From assembly GCA_037074765.1 (NCBI GenBank), contig JBAMDO010000082.1, positions 62,001 through 126,000 of the forward strand: a DNA stretch of 64,000 nucleotides, read 5' to 3'. Numbering within the stretch: position 1 is the first letter of the stretch; the number at the start of each line of letters is the position of its first letter. The DNA comes from Mansonella perstans. Lineage: Eukaryota; Nematoda; Chromadorea; Rhabditida; Onchocercidae. The position numbers and the translations under genes are program-made. The notes under the pieces were generated by a model. The model searched no databases, was not told the DNA's origin, and saw nothing but the letters and a program-made list of their open reading frames with translations. This document shows positions 62,451 to 64,000 of this stretch, piece by piece.

Positions 62451-64000
62451 TTTCCTTGACGCGAGAGATCACTTTGGCTTTTTTTGTGTGTTCAAAGAAG
62501 GAAAAATTCAAGAATAATAAGTTTTATTCAAAATAAAACTTTAACCAAAGTTTTTTAACCTTTTTTTTAAAAAAAAAAGAAAATCCCCGATTACTTCTTC
62601 TCTGTCACTTTCTTTGTCATATTTTAATTTTCTGACAACCGGTTTTGATAATTATTGATAAACAAATGTATTTTTTAAACTGTAATAGTATCACAGCGAT
62701 TTTCTATTCATAGTTTTTTTTTTTTTTTTCATCTAATGGTAACAGTATCAAAATAACAATGATATTTGCTTAATTGATTATAATAATAAACAATTGCTCA
62801 GTTAATGTCAATTAATACTAAACAATAAGACTAATTGATACTGTATAAAATTATAAGAATAATTAAAACAAAAATTGAAAAAAATGAAGCAAATATTTGC
62901 GGATATATTTGTAAATGGGGAAAAAGATGAGGGTACTCAAAGTCCCATTATAAATTTAAGTAAACAAATGAATAGTGTAATAATTTTTTGTACGATATCT
63001 GAGTACTTCTATTAACATTTAAGTACTAACATATTAATATGATTCGGAAGCAGGAATATATTTACTAAATAATAATAATTGTGCATAAATTGGCAAATAC
63101 GAGGATGCTAAAATTTTAAACTAGTAATTGAGCATTGCATTGTAATTATATATTTTTTAAACTCTAAATTTAATTAACGAGAAGGGAAAAAAAGGAAGTG
63201 AAATTAATCAGAGTATTAAATTTACTGTTGTCGAAATGGAAATTTTTGAAGCATCAAAAATCAATTCTATCAATCGAAGTTATGATAAAAACTGAAAACG
63301 TAAACGTAGTGAGAAAGGAGAATATTAGTTTGCAATTTATTTAAAACAGAAGAAACAGGTTTTTTTTGTTTTTTTTTTTTGTTTCTGATCATTTAGAAAA
63401 AACGAGTTTTTTTTTGACAAGAAAAGTGATTATGTCTATTCAAGTGAACTTTTTTCATACAGCGTCGTGAACAGTTTTTGGTATTTTTGTTTTTTAAACA
63501 GAGAATTTTAAAGCTAATTATTTATTCACAAAATTTTTTGTTTCCTTTGCTTAGTAATTTTTACGTTTTTTGTTATTTTTGTATACATAATTATTATTAA
63601 CATGTTATTTTTTTGGGGTTTTTTGTTATAGTGCTAATAATGATCGGGTGGTATTTCCACGGGAATCTTTTAAGTTTAATTTTAATTGTAATGAAAGTCG
63701 AATAAGTGAACTCATTTTGCAAATTTTAGTTAATAATTTTTTGATTATCATAGCGGACCTCGATTTTGACTTATAATAAAAAAGCAAATAAGAAAGGATA
63801 TATATGTGACTGAAATTGATGTTTCAATATATTTATTAAAAATTTTTGAAAAGCAGTCATATTTCAATGGTTTTATTAAAATCGCTTTGCTAAAAAATAT
63901 TTAAAAAATCAAAGAATTCTGAATGAAGCATGTGACTTCAGTTGTTTGCAGGCATGAATATTGATTGATAATTTGATGGCTGTTTGCGTAAACAATTTCA
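62451..64000. other. Upstream part of right arm, no gene
   Basis: AT-rich DNA mirroring 18277-19620. No gene was recognised in either copy. It includes a poly-T/A run at 62716-62731 mirrored at 19345-19360. Confidence 0.5.

Larger units (their letters stand above)
53715..64000. repeat. Right arm of large inverted repeat, continues past the window
   Basis: Reverse complement of 18277-28430. The last bases (CGTAAACAATTTCA) still match, so the arm extends beyond the window. Local differences: 63380-63830 carries extra sequence relative to 18420-18660, and 55930-56450 is diverged. The GT-rich promoter-proximal tract and the intronic minisatellite are both present inverted. Confidence 0.95.

Overview
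This window looks like AT-rich nuclear DNA from a nematode, most likely a parasitic (filarial-type) one. Genes are split into short exons joined by GT..AG introns with T-rich TTTTCAG acceptors, intergenic DNA is homopolymer-rich, a degenerate BEL/Pao retroelement is present, and one fragment encodes a bacterial RlpA-type domain of the kind expected from a Wolbachia-like donor. There are no bacterial operons, and no rRNA, tRNA or CRISPR array was recognised. The species assignment is inference; the eukaryotic gene structure is seen directly.

The window is dominated by a very large inverted repeat. A complete OATP/SLCO-family organic anion transporter gene lies on the + strand at 20108-29982. 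A second copy lies on the - strand at 46672-61964. Arm 18277-28430 matches arm 53715-64000 through exons, introns and upstream DNA, and the homology runs off the right edge. Intronic open frames are letter-for-letter the same in both arms, so the duplication or its homogenisation is recent. The similarity is not uniform. The last three exons (28816-29982 versus 46672-47794) and a patch around exons 10-11 (about 25640-26150 versus 55930-56450) are clearly older. The right copy also carries a 5.8-kb insertion (about 47890-53715) containing a decayed BEL/Pao retroelement, exactly where the identity level changes.

Left flank (1-18 kb): a partial Gln/Ser/Thr-rich gene on the - strand (1-1.8 kb); about 6 kb with no recognisable gene; a stray copy of the OATP 3' end (8.3-9.78 kb, -); an intron-containing pseudogene of nuclear cap-binding protein 80 (NCBP1, 9.87-12.24 kb, +); a 1.73-kb repeat unit; then a patchwork of coding-like scraps including the RlpA fragment (16.2-16.4 kb, -).

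Spacer between the OATP copies (30-46.7 kb): a diverged direct duplication. Each unit (30.77-34.6 kb and 37.15-43 kb) holds an unrecognised, probably secreted, gene on + and a C-terminal remnant of pyruvate dehydrogenase E2 (DLAT) on -. The first unit is clearly broken; the second keeps phase-compatible exons. Between the units sits the second copy of the 1.73-kb repeat (35.2-36.9 kb). A terminal membrane-protein exon (44.3-44.5 kb, -) and a diverged OATP 3' flank (45.3-46.7 kb) complete the spacer.

Overall this is an accessory, rearrangement-prone locus: one transporter gene duplicated head-to-head and apparently homogenised, surrounded by gene fragments copied from elsewhere (NCBP1, DLAT, OATP 3' ends, RlpA). 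It resembles an ampliconic region such as those on sex chromosomes, but the sequence alone cannot assign a chromosome. All exon joins were read by eye from splice consensus, phase and family similarity.
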